DNA of 64,000 nucleotides from Mycobacterium gordonae (GTDB lineage: Bacteria; Actinomycetota; Actinomycetes; Mycobacteriales; Mycobacteriaceae). Positions 10,534-20,236 of the stretch are shown piece after piece. The notes below the pieces were generated by a model that ran no database searches, was not told the DNA's origin, and worked only from the letters and a program-made list of their open reading frames with translations. Location: positions 1,054,001-1,118,000 of the forward strand of contig NZ_CP070973.1 in the NCBI RefSeq assembly GCF_017086405.1, read 5' to 3'. Numbering within the stretch: the stretch's first letter is position 1; each line of letters starts with the position of its first letter. The position numbers were made by a program, and so were the translations under genes.

Positions 10534-11289
10534 ATGGGAGACACTGCCACGCTGGTGCTGCTTCGCCATGGCGAGAGCGAATGGAACGCCCTCAATCTTT
10601 TCACCGGCTGGGTCGACGTCGGACTGACCGAGAAAGGGCGCACCGAGGCGGTGCGCGGCGGCGAGCTGTTGGTCGAGCAGGACCTGCTGCCCGACGTGCT
10701 CTACACCTCGTTGCTCCGCCGCGCCATCAGTACCGCGCATCTGGCCTTGGATGCCGCCGACCGATTGTGGATCCCGGTTCATCGCAGTTGGCGACTCAAC
10801 GAGCGCCATTACGGCGCGCTGCAGGGCCTGGACAAGGCGGAGACGAAAGAGCGCTATGGCGAAGATCAGTTCATGGCCTGGCGGCGCAGCTACGACACGC
10901 CGCCACCGCCCATCGAGAAGGGCAGCAAGTTCAGTCAGGACGCCGACCCTCGCTACGCGAACATCAACGGCGGGCCGCTCACCGAATGCCTGGCCGACGT
11001 GGTGGCGCGCTTCCTGCCGTACTACACCGACGTCATCGTTCCGGACCTGCGCACCGGAAAGACGGTACTGATCGTCGCGCACGGCAACTCGCTACGGGCG
11101 CTGGTCAAGCATCTGGACCAGATGTCCGACGAGGACGTCGTGGGCCTGAACATTCCCACCGGTATTCCGTTGCGCTACGACCTGGACGCGCAGCTGCGCC
11201 CGAAGGTGCCAGGTGGTACCTATCTGGACCCGGAGGCGGCTGCCGCGGGTGCCGCGGCCGTGGCCAGCCAGGGCGCGGCGAAAGGCTGA
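10534..11289 (+). CDS. gpm1: 2,3-bisphosphoglycerate-dependent phosphoglycerate mutase
   Basis: A 251-residue glycolytic enzyme that interconverts 3- and 2-phosphoglycerate. The phosphohistidine motif [10 protein letters not shown] (His12) sits at the N-terminus, followed by [13 protein letters not shown], the ERHYGALQG segment and the second catalytic histidine in [14 protein letters not shown]. The length fits the dPGM family. It is probably co-transcribed with mshA and the YbjN-like gene. The C-terminus is Ala-rich and low in complexity, which is ordinary in mycobacteria. Confidence 0.95.
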   Translation: MGDTATLVLLRHGESEWNALNLFTGWVDVGLTEKGRTEAVRGGELLVEQDLLPDVLYTSLLRRAISTAHLALDAADRLWIPVHRSWRLNERHYGALQGLDKAETKERYGEDQFMAWRRSYDTPPPPIEKGSKFSQDADPRYANINGGPLTECLADVVARFLPYYTDVIVPDLRTGKTVLIVAHGNSLRALVKHLDQMSDEDVVGLNIPTGIPLRYDLDAQLRPKVPGGTYLDPEAAAAGAAAVASQGAAKG

Positions 11290-11423
11290 TTGCGGCCCGC
11301 AACGGACCGTCGGCTGAACACCGCGTTAACGGCAGCGGAACACCTGCACCGCGACGTGTGACTTGTCCGAATTTGGCCGCGCTCCGCTAGGGCGGTGTTC
11401 ACCCGATTTGTAGGATTTTGGAT

Positions 11424-12659
11424 GTGACTGTGTTCTCGGCACTGTTGCTGGCCGGGGTTCTGTCCGGACTGGCACTGGCCGTAGGCATCGTGGTGGGCGC
11501 CCGGCTGTCGAGGCAGGCAGGGCAACACCGCCACGGCGCCGCCACCGACGGGACGGGTATCACCGTCGCCCAGATGCTGCAACGCATCGTCGCCCTGATG
11601 CCGATGGGTGCCGCAGTGGTGGATACTCACCGCGATGTCGTCTATCTCAACGATCGTGCCAAGGAACTCGGTTTGGTGCGCGACCGGCAGCTTGACGACG
11701 CTGCCTGGAAGGCCGCGCAGCAGGCCCTAGGTGGTGACGATGTCGAGTTCGACCTCGCGCCGGTCAAGCGGGCGGGCGGCAGGTCCGGACTGTCGGTACA
11801 CGGGCACGCCCGGCTGCTGAGCGAGGAAGACCGCCGATTCGCCGTGGTGTTCGTCCACGATCAGTCCGACTACGCGCGCATGGAGGCGACCAGGCGCGAT
11901 TTCGTGGCCAATGTCAGCCACGAACTCAAGACGCCGGTCGGCGCCATGACCCTGCTCGCCGAGGCACTGCTCGCCTCCGCCGATGACACCGAGACGGTCC
12001 GGCGCTTCGCCGAGAAAGTCCTGATCGAGGCCAACCGGTTGGGTGACATGGTGGCCGAGCTGATCGAGCTGTCGCGCCTGCAGGGCGCCGAGCGGTTGTC
12101 CAACGTGACCGATGTCGACGTCGACACCGTGGTGTCGGAAGCGATTTCACGCCACAAGGTGGCGGCGGAGAACGCCGACATCGAGATCCGTACCGATGCG
12201 CCCAGCGGTCTGCGGGTGCTGGGCGACCAGACCCTGCTGGTGACCGCGTTGGCCAACCTGGTGTCCAACGCGATCGCCTACTCCCCGCGCGGATCCCTGG
12301 TGTCGATCAGCCGGCGCCGGCGCGGCGACAATATCGAGGTGGCGGTCACCGACCGGGGCATCGGAATCGCGCTGGAGGACCAGGAGCGGGTTTTCGAGCG
12401 ATTCTTCCGCGGTGACAAGGCGCGGTCGCGCGCCACCGGGGGCAGTGGGCTGGGGCTGGCCATCGTCAAGCACGTCGCGGCCAACCACGGCGGCAGTATC
12501 GGCGTGTGGAGCAAACCGGGGACCGGATCGACGTTCACGCTGTCCATTCCGGCGTTCGGCGGGGATGGTGCGCCGGACGACATCAATCAAGAACCTGAGC
12601 AGTTGCTGGGTCGTGAGGTCAGGCCCAGGCCACAACGAGAGGAAGAACTGAGTCGCTGA
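11424..12659 (+). CDS. senX3: Phosphate-sensing histidine kinase
   Basis: A 411-residue membrane kinase. It has a hydrophobic N-terminal anchor (about residues 3-25), a PAS-like sensor region (about 45-150), a HisKA domain with VSHELKTP (phospho-accepting His166), and a HATPase domain with [17 protein letters not shown] and [12 protein letters not shown]. It phosphorylates RegX3 in response to phosphate limitation together with the Pst system. The GTG at 11424 gives the conserved [11 protein letters not shown] start; a TTG two codons upstream is also in frame. The stop overlaps an 18-codon mini-ORF that bridges to regX3. Confidence 0.95.
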   Translation: MTVFSALLLAGVLSGLALAVGIVVGARLSRQAGQHRHGAATDGTGITVAQMLQRIVALMPMGAAVVDTHRDVVYLNDRAKELGLVRDRQLDDAAWKAAQQALGGDDVEFDLAPVKRAGGRSGLSVHGHARLLSEEDRRFAVVFVHDQSDYARMEATRRDFVANVSHELKTPVGAMTLLAEALLASADDTETVRRFAEKVLIEANRLGDMVAELIELSRLQGAERLSNVTDVDVDTVVSEAISRHKVAAENADIEIRTDAPSGLRVLGDQTLLVTALANLVSNAIAYSPRGSLVSISRRRRGDNIEVAVTDRGIGIALEDQERVFERFFRGDKARSRATGGSGLGLAIVKHVAANHGGSIGVWSKPGTGSTFTLSIPAFGGDGAPDDINQEPEQLLGREVRPRPQREEELSR

Positions 12660-12715
12660 TGACGAGCGTGAACGACGATGCCGAACGTGGCGATGAGGAG
12701 GAGTCGCGCAGATGA
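12659..12715 (+). CDS. Coupling mini-ORF between senX3 and regX3 (MIRU-like remnant)
   Basis: An 18-codon frame whose ATG overlaps the senX3 stop (TGATG) and whose TGA overlaps the regX3 ATG (ATGA). It contains a strong Shine-Dalgarno-like GAGGAGGAG just before regX3. In M. tuberculosis this gap holds MIRU repeats built the same way, with ends overlapping the flanking stop and start codons. Here there is a single short unit of about 53 bases. The encoded peptide is acidic and probably matters less than the continuous ribosome passage it allows. Whether the peptide is made is unknown. Confidence 0.45.
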   Translation: MTSVNDDAERGDEEESRR

Positions 12716-13395
12716 CTAGCGTGCTGATTGTCGAGGACGAGGAGTCGCTGGCCGATCCGCTGGCGTTTCTCCTGCGCAAAGAGGGCTTCGAGGCCACGGT
12801 GGTCACCGACGGCCCCTCGGCGCTGGCGGAGTTCGATCGGTCTGGGGCCGACATCGTGCTCCTGGACCTGATGCTGCCCGGCATGTCGGGAACCGACGTG
12901 TGCAAGCAGCTGCGTGCGCGCTCCGGTGTGCCGGTGATCATGGTGACCGCCCGGGACAGCGAGATCGACAAGGTGGTCGGTCTGGAGTTGGGCGCCGACG
13001 ACTACGTGACCAAGCCGTATTCGGCACGCGAACTGATCGCCCGCATTCGGGCGGTGTTGCGCCGCGGCGGCGACGACGATTCCGAGATCAGTGACGGAGT
13101 CCTCGAGTCGGGTCCGGTCCGGATGGACGTCGAACGGCATGTCGTCTCGGTGAACGGCGACGCCATCACGTTGCCGCTCAAGGAGTTCGACCTGCTGGAA
13201 TATCTGATGCGCAACAGCGGGCGGGTGCTGACCCGGGGACAGCTGATCGATCGGGTCTGGGGTGCGGATTACGTCGGGGACACCAAGACGCTCGACGTCC
13301 ACGTCAAGCGCCTGCGTTCGAAGATCGAGGCAGATCCGGCCAATCCGGTACACCTGGTGACGGTCCGCGGGCTGGGCTACAAGCTGGAGGGTTAG
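12712..13395 (+). CDS. regX3: Response regulator of the phosphate-starvation system
   Basis: A 227-residue OmpR/PhoB-type regulator. The receiver domain has the acidic pocket VEDEE, the phospho-accepting Asp52 in VLLDLMLPG and the lysine in VTKPYSARE. The C-terminal winged helix shows LTRGQLIDRVWG and DVHVKRLRSKIE. It acts with SenX3 to control phosphate uptake, ESX-5 secretion and other genes in mycobacteria. It is translated from an ATG coupled to the mini-ORF. Its stop codon overlaps the stop of the convergent oxidoreductase gene by 3-4 bases, leaving no room for a terminator between them. Confidence 0.96.
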   Translation: MTSVLIVEDEESLADPLAFLLRKEGFEATVVTDGPSALAEFDRSGADIVLLDLMLPGMSGTDVCKQLRARSGVPVIMVTARDSEIDKVVGLELGADDYVTKPYSARELIARIRAVLRRGGDDDSEISDGVLESGPVRMDVERHVVSVNGDAITLPLKEFDLLEYLMRNSGRVLTRGQLIDRVWGADYVGDTKTLDVHVKRLRSKIEADPANPVHLVTVRGLGYKLEG

Positions 13396-15269
13396 CCCGC
13401 CGCGACCACCTCGTCGGCCACCGCCAGCGCCAGCGCCATGATCGAGACCTGCGGGTTCACCTCTGGGCAGCTGGGCAGGATCGAAGCGTCGGCAACCCAC
13501 ACGCCGTTCACGCCGCGCAGCCGGCCGGTCGAATCGACCGGGCAGACCTGCTCGTCGGATCCGGCGGCCGCGGTCCCCGTCGGATGGAACGCGGCCAGGT
13601 GCAGGCTGCGCGGGTTGGTGCGGGCGAGCAGGTCCCGCAGCTCGGTCTGCGATTTCACCGTCGGCGCACCGGGCAGGCCGGTGAGCACCTCGACCGCGCC
13701 GGCAGCGAACAATAGCTTGCCGATGGCCGCCAGAGCCACCCGCAATTTGGCGATGTCGGCCGGCGCGATGTCGTAGCGCACCACCGTCTCGCCGCGCACC
13801 GAATGCACCGAACCGACACCTTGGTCGGCCACCATCGCGCCGAACGTCGCGACCTGGGGTGCCTGGTCGAGCCAGCGCAACAGCTCCGCGCCGTAACCCG
13901 GGTACACCATCGACCCCATGCCGGGCGGGGTGGACGTCGCCTCGATCAGCACGCCGTCGGACTCATGGAATTCGTGGACGGCCGCGCTCTGCAGCACACC
14001 GCGCCAGGCATAGACGTCGTCGTCGAAGCGCCCGGCCAGGACCGAGGCCGGATGCAGCGCGAGGTTGCGACCCATCCGCGGATGTTGTCCAATGCCACTG
14101 CGACGCAACAGCATTGGTGTCTCCGTCGCACCCGCTGCGACGATCACGGTAGCGGCGAGGATATCGATCGCGGTGCCGTCGGGCCGGCGGGCGCGCACAC
14201 CGCGGGCCCGACCGCTCTCGACCAGCACCCGTTCGGCGCGCGCTTCGGAGATGATGCGCGCCCCGGCCGCGCAGGCCTGCGGCAGCACGTTGAGGTGCAC
14301 CCCGAATTTCGCGTTGTGCGGACAGCCGATAGCGCACTGGCAGCAGCCTTCGCAGCCCGGTGCGTTGCGGGGGATGGGCGCCGCTTGCCAGCCCAGTGCG
14401 CCGGCGGCGTCCAACAGAAGGTTTCCGTTGCGGCCCATCACGTCCAGTGGCACCGGTGCGACCCGCAGGGTGCGCTCAACCTCGTCGAGGTGCACTCGCA
14501 GCCGGTCCGGGTCGGCGAACCCTAGACCGAACTCGTCGCGCCAGTGCCGCTGCACGGCATCCGGCGGGCGAAAACAAGTGCCCGAATTCACTACCGTGGT
14601 GCCTCCGACCGCTCGGCCCATCGGCAGCACCACCGCGGGGCGACCAAGGGCGATCGTGGTCCCGGCGCCCCGGTACAGACCGGCGTAGCGGTCGATCGGG
14701 TGAGTGGTGCGGAACTCCTCGACCGTCCAGCGACGTCCCTCCTCCAGTACGACGGTCCCGAGACCGGCCCGGGCCAGGGTGCGGGCCGCCATCGCGCCGC
14801 CGGCACCGGATCCGACGATCACCACATCGGTGGTGACGACAGAGGCGCTGTCGGCTGAGCGGGTGAGCTCCAGCGCCGCATCCGGGCGTACCACGGTGGC
14901 GTCCTGGGCGCGCGAAAGCAGTTCGGCTGCATAGGTATCGGCGCCATTGGCCAACAATCCGATCACCTTCATGCCTTCGACCGCGGCACCGGCATCGGCG
15001 TTGAGCGCCGCGATGCGGTGCAGTAACCGTTCGCGTTCGCCGGGCTCGAGTCGCGCTAGCGACCGGCCGGTGGTGAGGTAGCTCGCCGCCGCCAGGGAGG
15101 CCAGGCCGGCGCGCACCGCCATTCGTGATGTGGGCGGCATTCGCTTCAGATATCGGTCGACGCGTTGGGCGAACTCTGCCGCGGTAGGCCCGCCGTGCTC
15201 CGGCGGCAGGAGCGCGGTGCCGAAGGAGGCTATCGAGGACCGGCCGACGCGATCGGCCAGCCGGCTCAT
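13392..15269 (-). CDS. GMC-family FAD oxidoreductase
   Basis: A 625-residue flavoprotein with an N-terminal extension of about 120 residues. The dinucleotide-binding motif VVIVGSGAGGAMAA, the GMC signature PMGRAVGGTTVVNSGTCF and the C-terminal HPTGTAAAG follow. A cysteine cluster, CEGCCQCAIGC, lies in the middle, as in the cholesterol-oxidase-like and fatty alcohol oxidase branches. The substrate is unknown, probably an alcohol. The start ATG at 15269 overlaps the next upstream gene by 4 bases, so three minus-strand genes form a coupled operon. Synteny matches Rv0492c. Confidence 0.88.
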   Translation of the reverse strand: MSRLADRVGRSSIASFGTALLPPEHGGPTAAEFAQRVDRYLKRMPPTSRMAVRAGLASLAAASYLTTGRSLARLEPGERERLLHRIAALNADAGAAVEGMKVIGLLANGADTYAAELLSRAQDATVVRPDAALELTRSADSASVVTTDVVIVGSGAGGAMAARTLARAGLGTVVLEEGRRWTVEEFRTTHPIDRYAGLYRGAGTTIALGRPAVVLPMGRAVGGTTVVNSGTCFRPPDAVQRHWRDEFGLGFADPDRLRVHLDEVERTLRVAPVPLDVMGRNGNLLLDAAGALGWQAAPIPRNAPGCEGCCQCAIGCPHNAKFGVHLNVLPQACAAGARIISEARAERVLVESGRARGVRARRPDGTAIDILAATVIVAAGATETPMLLRRSGIGQHPRMGRNLALHPASVLAGRFDDDVYAWRGVLQSAAVHEFHESDGVLIEATSTPPGMGSMVYPGYGAELLRWLDQAPQVATFGAMVADQGVGSVHSVRGETVVRYDIAPADIAKLRVALAAIGKLLFAAGAVEVLTGLPGAPTVKSQTELRDLLARTNPRSLHLAAFHPTGTAAAGSDEQVCPVDSTGRLRGVNGVWVADASILPSCPEVNPQVSIMALALAVADEVVAAG

Positions 15270-15607
15270 GACCGTGCCGCCACGCGTCGGCCGAGTGCGC
15301 GTCCGAGCTTGAGGAAGAACGGGTAGGTGGCGAAGATGCCGCCGGCCGCGGCGTGTGCCGGCCAGTCCAGCTCGGCGGTGTCCAGGTTGAAAGCGCCTGA
15401 GTTCCACATGAAGTCGCGACCGTTCTGGGCGCGGAACGGCCGCCACAAGAAGCCCAGCCCGGGCACGTTGTGGTAAAGGCCGAACGATCCGGCGAAGAAC
15501 ACTCCGAGTACGGCGGCTTCGGCGACATCGCGGCGCTCGGGGGGCAGGCGGCGTTCGATGAGCAGTCCGGAGGCGAACAGCAGTGGTGGATCGAGGGCGA
15601 AGCTCAT
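15266..15607 (-). CDS. Small conserved protein of the GMC oxidoreductase operon
   Basis: A 113-residue protein beginning [21 protein letters not shown]. It has one or two hydrophobic segments (about residues 33-55 and 88-100). Both ends overlap neighbouring genes by 4 bases, so it is translated with the GMC oxidoreductase. The strict coupling suggests a subunit or membrane partner of that enzyme, which is inference only. I recognise no domain. The position matches Rv0492A of M. tuberculosis. Confidence 0.7.
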   Translation of the reverse strand: MSFALDPPLLFASGLLIERRLPPERRDVAEAAVLGVFFAGSFGLYHNVPGLGFLWRPFRAQNGRDFMWNSGAFNLDTAELDWPAHAAAGGIFATYPFFLKLGRALGRRVAARS

Positions 15608-16590
15608 GACGGGATCCTTTCGTTGACGGGCGGCGCCTGCTGTCCGCGCAGGCCGACTTCGGTGTGGCCGGTGCCGATCACCGACCAGCTGCGTTCGACC
15701 ACCCGAGCGCCTCGAATGCCGTCGCGGCGGCGACTGATCTCGATGTGGACGTCGGCTTGCTCGGTGTTGGTGCACACGCACCCGCCGCCGTCGGGATCGG
15801 TGTACTGAAGGCTCACGCAACGTTCCTTGGGCTGATCGACCCGGATCAGCACCTCGCGCCGGCCGATGCGGCCCTCCATCTGCCAGTGCTCGAGACCGAG
15901 TGTCGTCCTCATCCGCAGTGACGGCAAAGTGCTTGCGGGCCAGTCTTTCCCGTCGATCCGGAAGCGAATGAAGGCCAGTGGGGACAGTCGGTTGAGGCCG
16001 GGCTTGTGCGACACGGCGCTGACGGCCTCCAGCACGTCGCCGTCACCGAGGTCGGCATGGATCCAACCCCAACGCTTGGCGTTGCCATGCCCGTAAATGT
16101 GTGCGACGTTGCCGCGCCAGCGGTCGAAGGGAACGTCTGCGCCGTCGACGGTCAGCGAACCGCTGAAGTCGGCGGTGGGGGCCAGCACCACCTGAGCGCC
16201 GGGCAGCAGCTCTCGTTCCCACGCCAGGCGGGGAAACGTCCACAGCGGCGCTGCGGTGTCCTTCCAGGACAGGTCCCAGGCCAGCGAACCGGTACGTCCG
16301 GTGAGCCGCTCGGGGCCCACCACGGCACCGGCCGCGTCGAACCACAGCGCGCCGGTGGCGGGTTGCGCAGGTTCGGGGCCGAAGCGCTCGGTACGGGGCG
16401 GACCCTGCGGTGGAAACCAGGTCACCCAGCCGTGGGCGTACGGCGCACCGACGGTAGGCGCCACCGTCTCGCAGTGCACCCAGAGCCCCGCGCGTGACAC
16501 CGGGTCTGAGAGCGTCGCGTACCAGACCTCCAGACGCCCTTGCGTACCGCCCCATCGCGGGGCGGCGGCTGATCGCATTTCGTCGTCCAC
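15604..16590 (-). CDS. Conserved protein, first gene of the GMC oxidoreductase operon
   Basis: A 328-residue soluble protein rich in beta strands and tryptophan ([26 protein letters not shown]). The pattern recalls AttH/CrtC-like double-lipocalin proteins such as tocopherol-cyclase relatives, but I cannot confirm that without profile searches. Two cysteines near the C-terminus (GGGCVCTN) are notable. It is divergently transcribed from the FadR-type regulator across 74 bases, and overlaps the next gene by 4 bases. The regulator may control this operon. Rv0493c is the synteny match; its function is unknown. Confidence 0.7.
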   Translation of the reverse strand: MDDEMRSAAAPRWGGTQGRLEVWYATLSDPVSRAGLWVHCETVAPTVGAPYAHGWVTWFPPQGPPRTERFGPEPAQPATGALWFDAAGAVVGPERLTGRTGSLAWDLSWKDTAAPLWTFPRLAWERELLPGAQVVLAPTADFSGSLTVDGADVPFDRWRGNVAHIYGHGNAKRWGWIHADLGDGDVLEAVSAVSHKPGLNRLSPLAFIRFRIDGKDWPASTLPSLRMRTTLGLEHWQMEGRIGRREVLIRVDQPKERCVSLQYTDPDGGGCVCTNTEQADVHIEISRRRDGIRGARVVERSWSVIGTGHTEVGLRGQQAPPVNERIPS

Positions 16591-16651
16591 TGCGTTACCT
16601 CCGTTCGGACACGCGCACCGGGTTGTGCCTGCTTGGCGGTCAGTTTACGGT

Positions 16652-16674
16652 ATTGGTTGAGCCAATGAACCAAT
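16652..16674. promoter_or_regulatory. Nested inverted repeats over the regulator start codon (candidate operator)
   Basis: Bases 16652-16656 (ATTGG) and 16662-16666 (CCAAT) form a perfect repeat with a 5-base spacer. ATTGGTT (16652-16658) and AACCAAT (16668-16674) form a second, larger one. Together they span the ATG at 16665. FadR-type GntR proteins bind short palindromes of this kind, so autorepression, and control of the divergent operon, is the natural reading. No binding data are available here. Confidence 0.5.
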
Positions 16675-17378
16675 CAATTTCGATTCCGCCGCCAGATCGC
16701 CGACGCGTCGACGAGCAGATCGCCGCGTCGATCGCCGACGCCATCCTCGATGGCGTGTTCCCGCCCGGATCGACGCTGCCGCCCGAGCGAGAACTCGCCG
16801 ATCAGCTCGGTGTGAACAGGACTTCGTTGCGCCAGGGACTGGCCCGCCTGCAGCAGATGGGGCTGATCGATGTCCGGCAGGGCAGCGGCACCGTGGTGCG
16901 CGATCCCGCGGGTCTCACCCATCCGGCGGTGGTGGAAGCCCTCGTGCGCAAGTTGGGTCCGGAGTTTCTGATCGAGCTACTCGAAGTCCGGGCGGCACTG
17001 GGTCCGGTGATCGGGCGGCTGGCCGCACAGCGCGGTACGCCCGAGGACCACCGGGCGTTGGCCGCAGCCGTGGCCGAGGTGCGGGCCGCAGAGACGGCGG
17101 CTGCGCGACAGGCCGCTGACCTCGCCTACTTCCACGTGCTCATCCACAGCACCCGCAATCGGGCGTTAGGTTTGCTGTACCGCTGGGTCGAGGACGCGTT
17201 CGGGGGTCGCGAACACGAACTCACCCGTGCTTACGACGACCCCGAGCCCGTGGTGGCAGACCTGCAGGCGATCACCGACGCGGCTACCGCCCGCGACGCG
17301 ACCGGCGCCGCTGCAGCTGTGGAGGCATACCTGCACGCCAGCGCCCGGCGGATGGTGATGGCCTACCGGGGTTCCTGA
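16665..17378 (+). CDS. FadR-subfamily GntR transcriptional regulator
   Basis: A 237-residue regulator. The N-terminal winged helix (about residues 10-80) carries the GntR hallmarks [19 protein letters not shown] and RQGSGTVV. The C-terminal all-helical FCD-type domain (about 90-225) includes the conserved histidines of [11 protein letters not shown], which usually coordinate a metal next to a small-acid ligand. The start at 16665 gives the short N-terminus seen in relatives. It matches Rv0494, reported as a fatty-acid-responsive, self-regulating factor. An operator-like repeat overlaps its start codon. Confidence 0.88.
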   Translation: MNQSISIPPPDRRRVDEQIAASIADAILDGVFPPGSTLPPERELADQLGVNRTSLRQGLARLQQMGLIDVRQGSGTVVRDPAGLTHPAVVEALVRKLGPEFLIELLEVRAALGPVIGRLAAQRGTPEDHRALAAAVAEVRAAETAAARQAADLAYFHVLIHSTRNRALGLLYRWVEDAFGGREHELTRAYDDPEPVVADLQAITDAATARDATGAAAAVEAYLHASARRMVMAYRGS

Positions 17379-17402
17379 TGAGGCAGGTCGGAGGCCCGTC
17401 GC

Positions 17403-19205
17403 CTACGGCGTACCGTTCGTCCCGTACCGGCCGTACAACAGTCCACCGGTTCCGCCGGTGCCCCCAGGCGCCAGGCCGAAACCGTTCCCGCCGTTGCCGC
17501 CGTCGCCGATCAACCACGCATTGCCGCCGCCGCCGCCCACCGCGTCGAAGTTGCCGCCGGTCCCGGCGTTTCCCCCGGCGCCGCCGTTGCCGATGAATCT
17601 GGCGTCGCCGCCGGCACCGCCGCTGCCGACGAAGTTGCCGTTCCCGCCGGTTCCGCCGCGACCGCCATTGCCGAAGCCCGCGGCGGACCCGCCGGCTCCG
17701 CCGCCACCGGCAATTCCGTTGGCGGGTGCGTTCCCGCCGAGCCCACCGGCACCTCCGGAACCGAACAAGCCAGTGGCGGCACCGCCCCGGCCGCCGCCGC
17801 CGGCAACTCCGCCGACGCCCGAGGCATTGCCGCCGTTTCCGCCGGTCCCTCCGTTGCCGTATAGCAGTCCGCTGTTGCCTCCATTGCCCCCAGCGGCGCC
17901 GACGCTACTGTTGGCACCCCGGCCGCCGACGCCACCGTCGCCAATCAAGCCACCGTTGCCACCGTTGCCGCCGCCGACCCCCCCGGCCAGGGCGTTAGCA
18001 CCAGCGCCGCCGTTGCCGAAGAGGAATCCGGCGCTGGTGCCGGACTGACCGGTGTCGACGCCGCCGTCACCGCCATTGCCGATCAGCACTCCGGCCTTGC
18101 CGGCTGCTCCACCCGTGATGCCGAATCCACCGTCGCCGCCGTTGCCGATCAAGAAGCCGGCGGTTCCGCCGCTGCCGCCGGCCCCGGGCAAACCGTTGAA
18201 TCCGATGCCGGCGCCACCGCCGGCGCCGCCGTCGCCGAACAATAATCCGCCGCCGCCGCCGGCACCGCCGTTGGCGGCGACGCCGGCGACGTTGCCGCCG
18301 CTACCACCGGCGCCCCCGGCTCCGCCGTTGCCCCACAACCTCCCGCCCAGCCCACCGGCCCCCCCATTGCCGCCGTCACCCACCGTCAGTCCGTCACCCC
18401 CGTTGCCGCCAGCGCCGCCGTCGCCCAACAGCAGGCCGCCCCGGCCGCCCCCACCGCCGCTGGCGCCGGCCCCACCGGCACTACCCCCGCCGCCTCCGGT
18501 GCCCCCGCTGCCGCCGGTGCCGAAGAATCCGGCGGCACCACCCGCACCGCCGACGCCTCCGATGTCACCGGGGCCACCCCTGCCGCCCGCGCCGCCATTA
18601 CCGCCGCTGCCGAACAATCCGCCGGCCGCCCCGTTGCCACCGGCACCGCCGGGGGCTTGGTTCCCGCTGTTCGCGCCCGCCCCGCCGTTACCGCCCCGCC
18701 CCCACAGCAGGCCGGCGGCACCACCGTTGCCGCCGGGGCCGGCGGCACCCTGGTTGAGGGTGCCGGAGCCACCGTTTCCGCCGTTGCCGATCAATATCCC
18801 GGCGTCTCCGCCGTTTTGCCCGCTGCCTGCCGGCGCTGCCGCGCCGTTACCGATCAGCGGGCGACCCAGCAGGGTCTGGGTGGGGGCGTTGATGACGTCC
18901 AGCACAAGCTGCAGGGGTCCGGCGTTGGCGGTCTCTGCGGTGGCATATGACGCCGCGCTGCTCGTGATGGCCGCGACAAACTGCTCATGGAAAGCTGCAG
19001 CTCGCAGGCTCAGCGCCTGATAGCTCCGTGCTTGTTGACCGAATAGCGCCGCCACCGCCGTCGACACCTCGTCGGCAGCCGCCGGCAGCAACCGCGTTGT
19101 CGTCGCCGCCGCGGCCCTGTTGGCTATTTGGATGGTTGATCCGAGCCGAGCCAGCTCGCTCGCTGCCGGGGCCACCACATCGGGGCTGGACACCACAAAA
19201 GACAC
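17403..19205 (-). CDS. PE_PGRS family protein (600 aa)
   Basis: Residues 1-92 form a PE domain (MSFVVSSPDVV start), followed by a linker containing INAPTQTLLGRPLIGNG. About 450 residues of Gly-Gly-x repeats (GGNGG, GGAGG) then run to the end, with only a short closing segment LLYGRYGTNG and no separate C-terminal domain. PE_PGRS proteins are exported through ESX-5 to the cell surface of slow-growing mycobacteria. From memory, M. tuberculosis has no PE_PGRS gene between the Rv0494 and Rv0495c orthologues, so this is a lineage-specific insertion. The long proline-rich frames on the opposite strand are shadows of the repeats. Confidence 0.93.
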   Translation of the reverse strand: MSFVVSSPDVVAPAASELARLGSTIQIANRAAAATTTRLLPAAADEVSTAVAALFGQQARSYQALSLRAAAFHEQFVAAITSSAASYATAETANAGPLQLVLDVINAPTQTLLGRPLIGNGAAAPAGSGQNGGDAGILIGNGGNGGSGTLNQGAAGPGGNGGAAGLLWGRGGNGGAGANSGNQAPGGAGGNGAAGGLFGSGGNGGAGGRGGPGDIGGVGGAGGAAGFFGTGGSGGTGGGGGSAGGAGASGGGGGRGGLLLGDGGAGGNGGDGLTVGDGGNGGAGGLGGRLWGNGGAGGAGGSGGNVAGVAANGGAGGGGGLLFGDGGAGGGAGIGFNGLPGAGGSGGTAGFLIGNGGDGGFGITGGAAGKAGVLIGNGGDGGVDTGQSGTSAGFLFGNGGAGANALAGGVGGGNGGNGGLIGDGGVGGRGANSSVGAAGGNGGNSGLLYGNGGTGGNGGNASGVGGVAGGGGRGGAATGLFGSGGAGGLGGNAPANGIAGGGGAGGSAAGFGNGGRGGTGGNGNFVGSGGAGGDARFIGNGGAGGNAGTGGNFDAVGGGGGNAWLIGDGGNGGNGFGLAPGGTGGTGGLLYGRYGTNGTP

Positions 19206-19327
19206 GGTCGACTCCCTGTCTGCTAGTCCAGGCGCAACCCGAATCGGCCCGGAGCCAGTCGTGCGATATTAACGCCGACAGGTCGGCCGGTGATTCATTT
19301 GAGCAAACCTGCTCGGGGAGTAGGCCC

Positions 19328-20107
19328 CTACTGCGCGGCGCGGGTGGCCGGATGCACCGCGACCAGCCCTAACTGGCTGCGGCGCTTGCACATTGCCGCA
19401 AGCTCCGCGTACGCCTTTTCGCCTAGCAACTCGGTGAGTTCGTCGGCGAGGCTTTGCCACACCTGCTTGGCGCCGACGTGGGCGGCCGGATCACCGGTGC
19501 AGTACCAGTGCAGATCTGCCCCGCCGGAACCCCAGCCGCGGCGGTCGTACTCGGTGACAGTGGTCTTGAGGATCTCCGTCCCGTCGGGTCGGGTCACCCA
19601 GTCCTGACTGCGCCGGATCGGCAACTGCCAGCACACGTCGGGTTTCATCGTCAGCGGCGGGACCTGCAGTTTGAGGGCCTTGCTGTGCAGTGCGCAGCCG
19701 ACTCCGCCGGGAAACCCGGGGCGGTTCAGGAAGATACAGGCGTTCTTGTGTTTGCGGGTGCGGTACTGCGGCTCGCCGTCGTTCTCGTCGAGCTCCAGGT
19801 ATCCCTTGCGGCCCAACCCCTTGTCACGGAACTGCCAGTCGTCTTCGGTCAGCTTCTGCACCGCGTCGTCCAGCCGGGCCCGGTCGTCGTCGTCGGAGAG
19901 GAACGCCCCGTGCGAGCAGCAGCCGTCGTCCGGGCGCTCGGCGACAGTGCCCTGACAGGCCGGAGTGCCGAACACACACGTCCAGCGGGACAGCAGCCAG
20001 GTCATGTCGGCCGCGATGAGGTGTTCGGGATTGTCGGGGTCGTAGAACTCCACCCATTCGCGGGTGAAATCCAGATCGACCTCTTGGCCGGGCCGCCAGT
20101 TCGCCAC
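19328..20107 (-). CDS. Conserved actinobacterial protein with multiple cysteines
   Basis: A 259-residue soluble protein with cysteines spread through the first two thirds ([41 protein letters not shown]). The spacing suggests a metal centre of the YkgJ-like type, but no standard iron-sulfur or zinc motif is exact. It starts with [18 protein letters not shown]. It is divergent from ppx1 and downstream of the PE_PGRS gene's start. It corresponds by position to Rv0495c. The biochemical function is unknown. Confidence 0.72.
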   Translation of the reverse strand: MANWRPGQEVDLDFTREWVEFYDPDNPEHLIAADMTWLLSRWTCVFGTPACQGTVAERPDDGCCSHGAFLSDDDDRARLDDAVQKLTEDDWQFRDKGLGRKGYLELDENDGEPQYRTRKHKNACIFLNRPGFPGGVGCALHSKALKLQVPPLTMKPDVCWQLPIRRSQDWVTRPDGTEILKTTVTEYDRRGWGSGGADLHWYCTGDPAAHVGAKQVWQSLADELTELLGEKAYAELAAMCKRRSQLGLVAVHPATRAAQ

Positions 20108-20236
20108 GGGTGCAACGTTAGTCCACGATCCCGATGACCACCGGGCACGTCGGGCCGCCCGCTGTCAAGCCGTCGGCGCGGCGTTGGGCAGCGGGTCGAG
20201 AGACGGGGGCGTCGGCACCCCGACTAGGTTGAATCC

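Noticed and set aside
11391..11424. RegX3 box before senX3 (GTTCACC near 11398)
   Set aside because: Only one half-site is visible and I could not recognise a second in the expected phase, so it is not listed as a feature.
17458..19020. Long proline-rich plus-strand frames opposite the first PE_PGRS gene
   Set aside because: They are the complement of Gly-Gly-x codons; no start context, domain or conservation argues for a gene. The same holds for 61144-61764.
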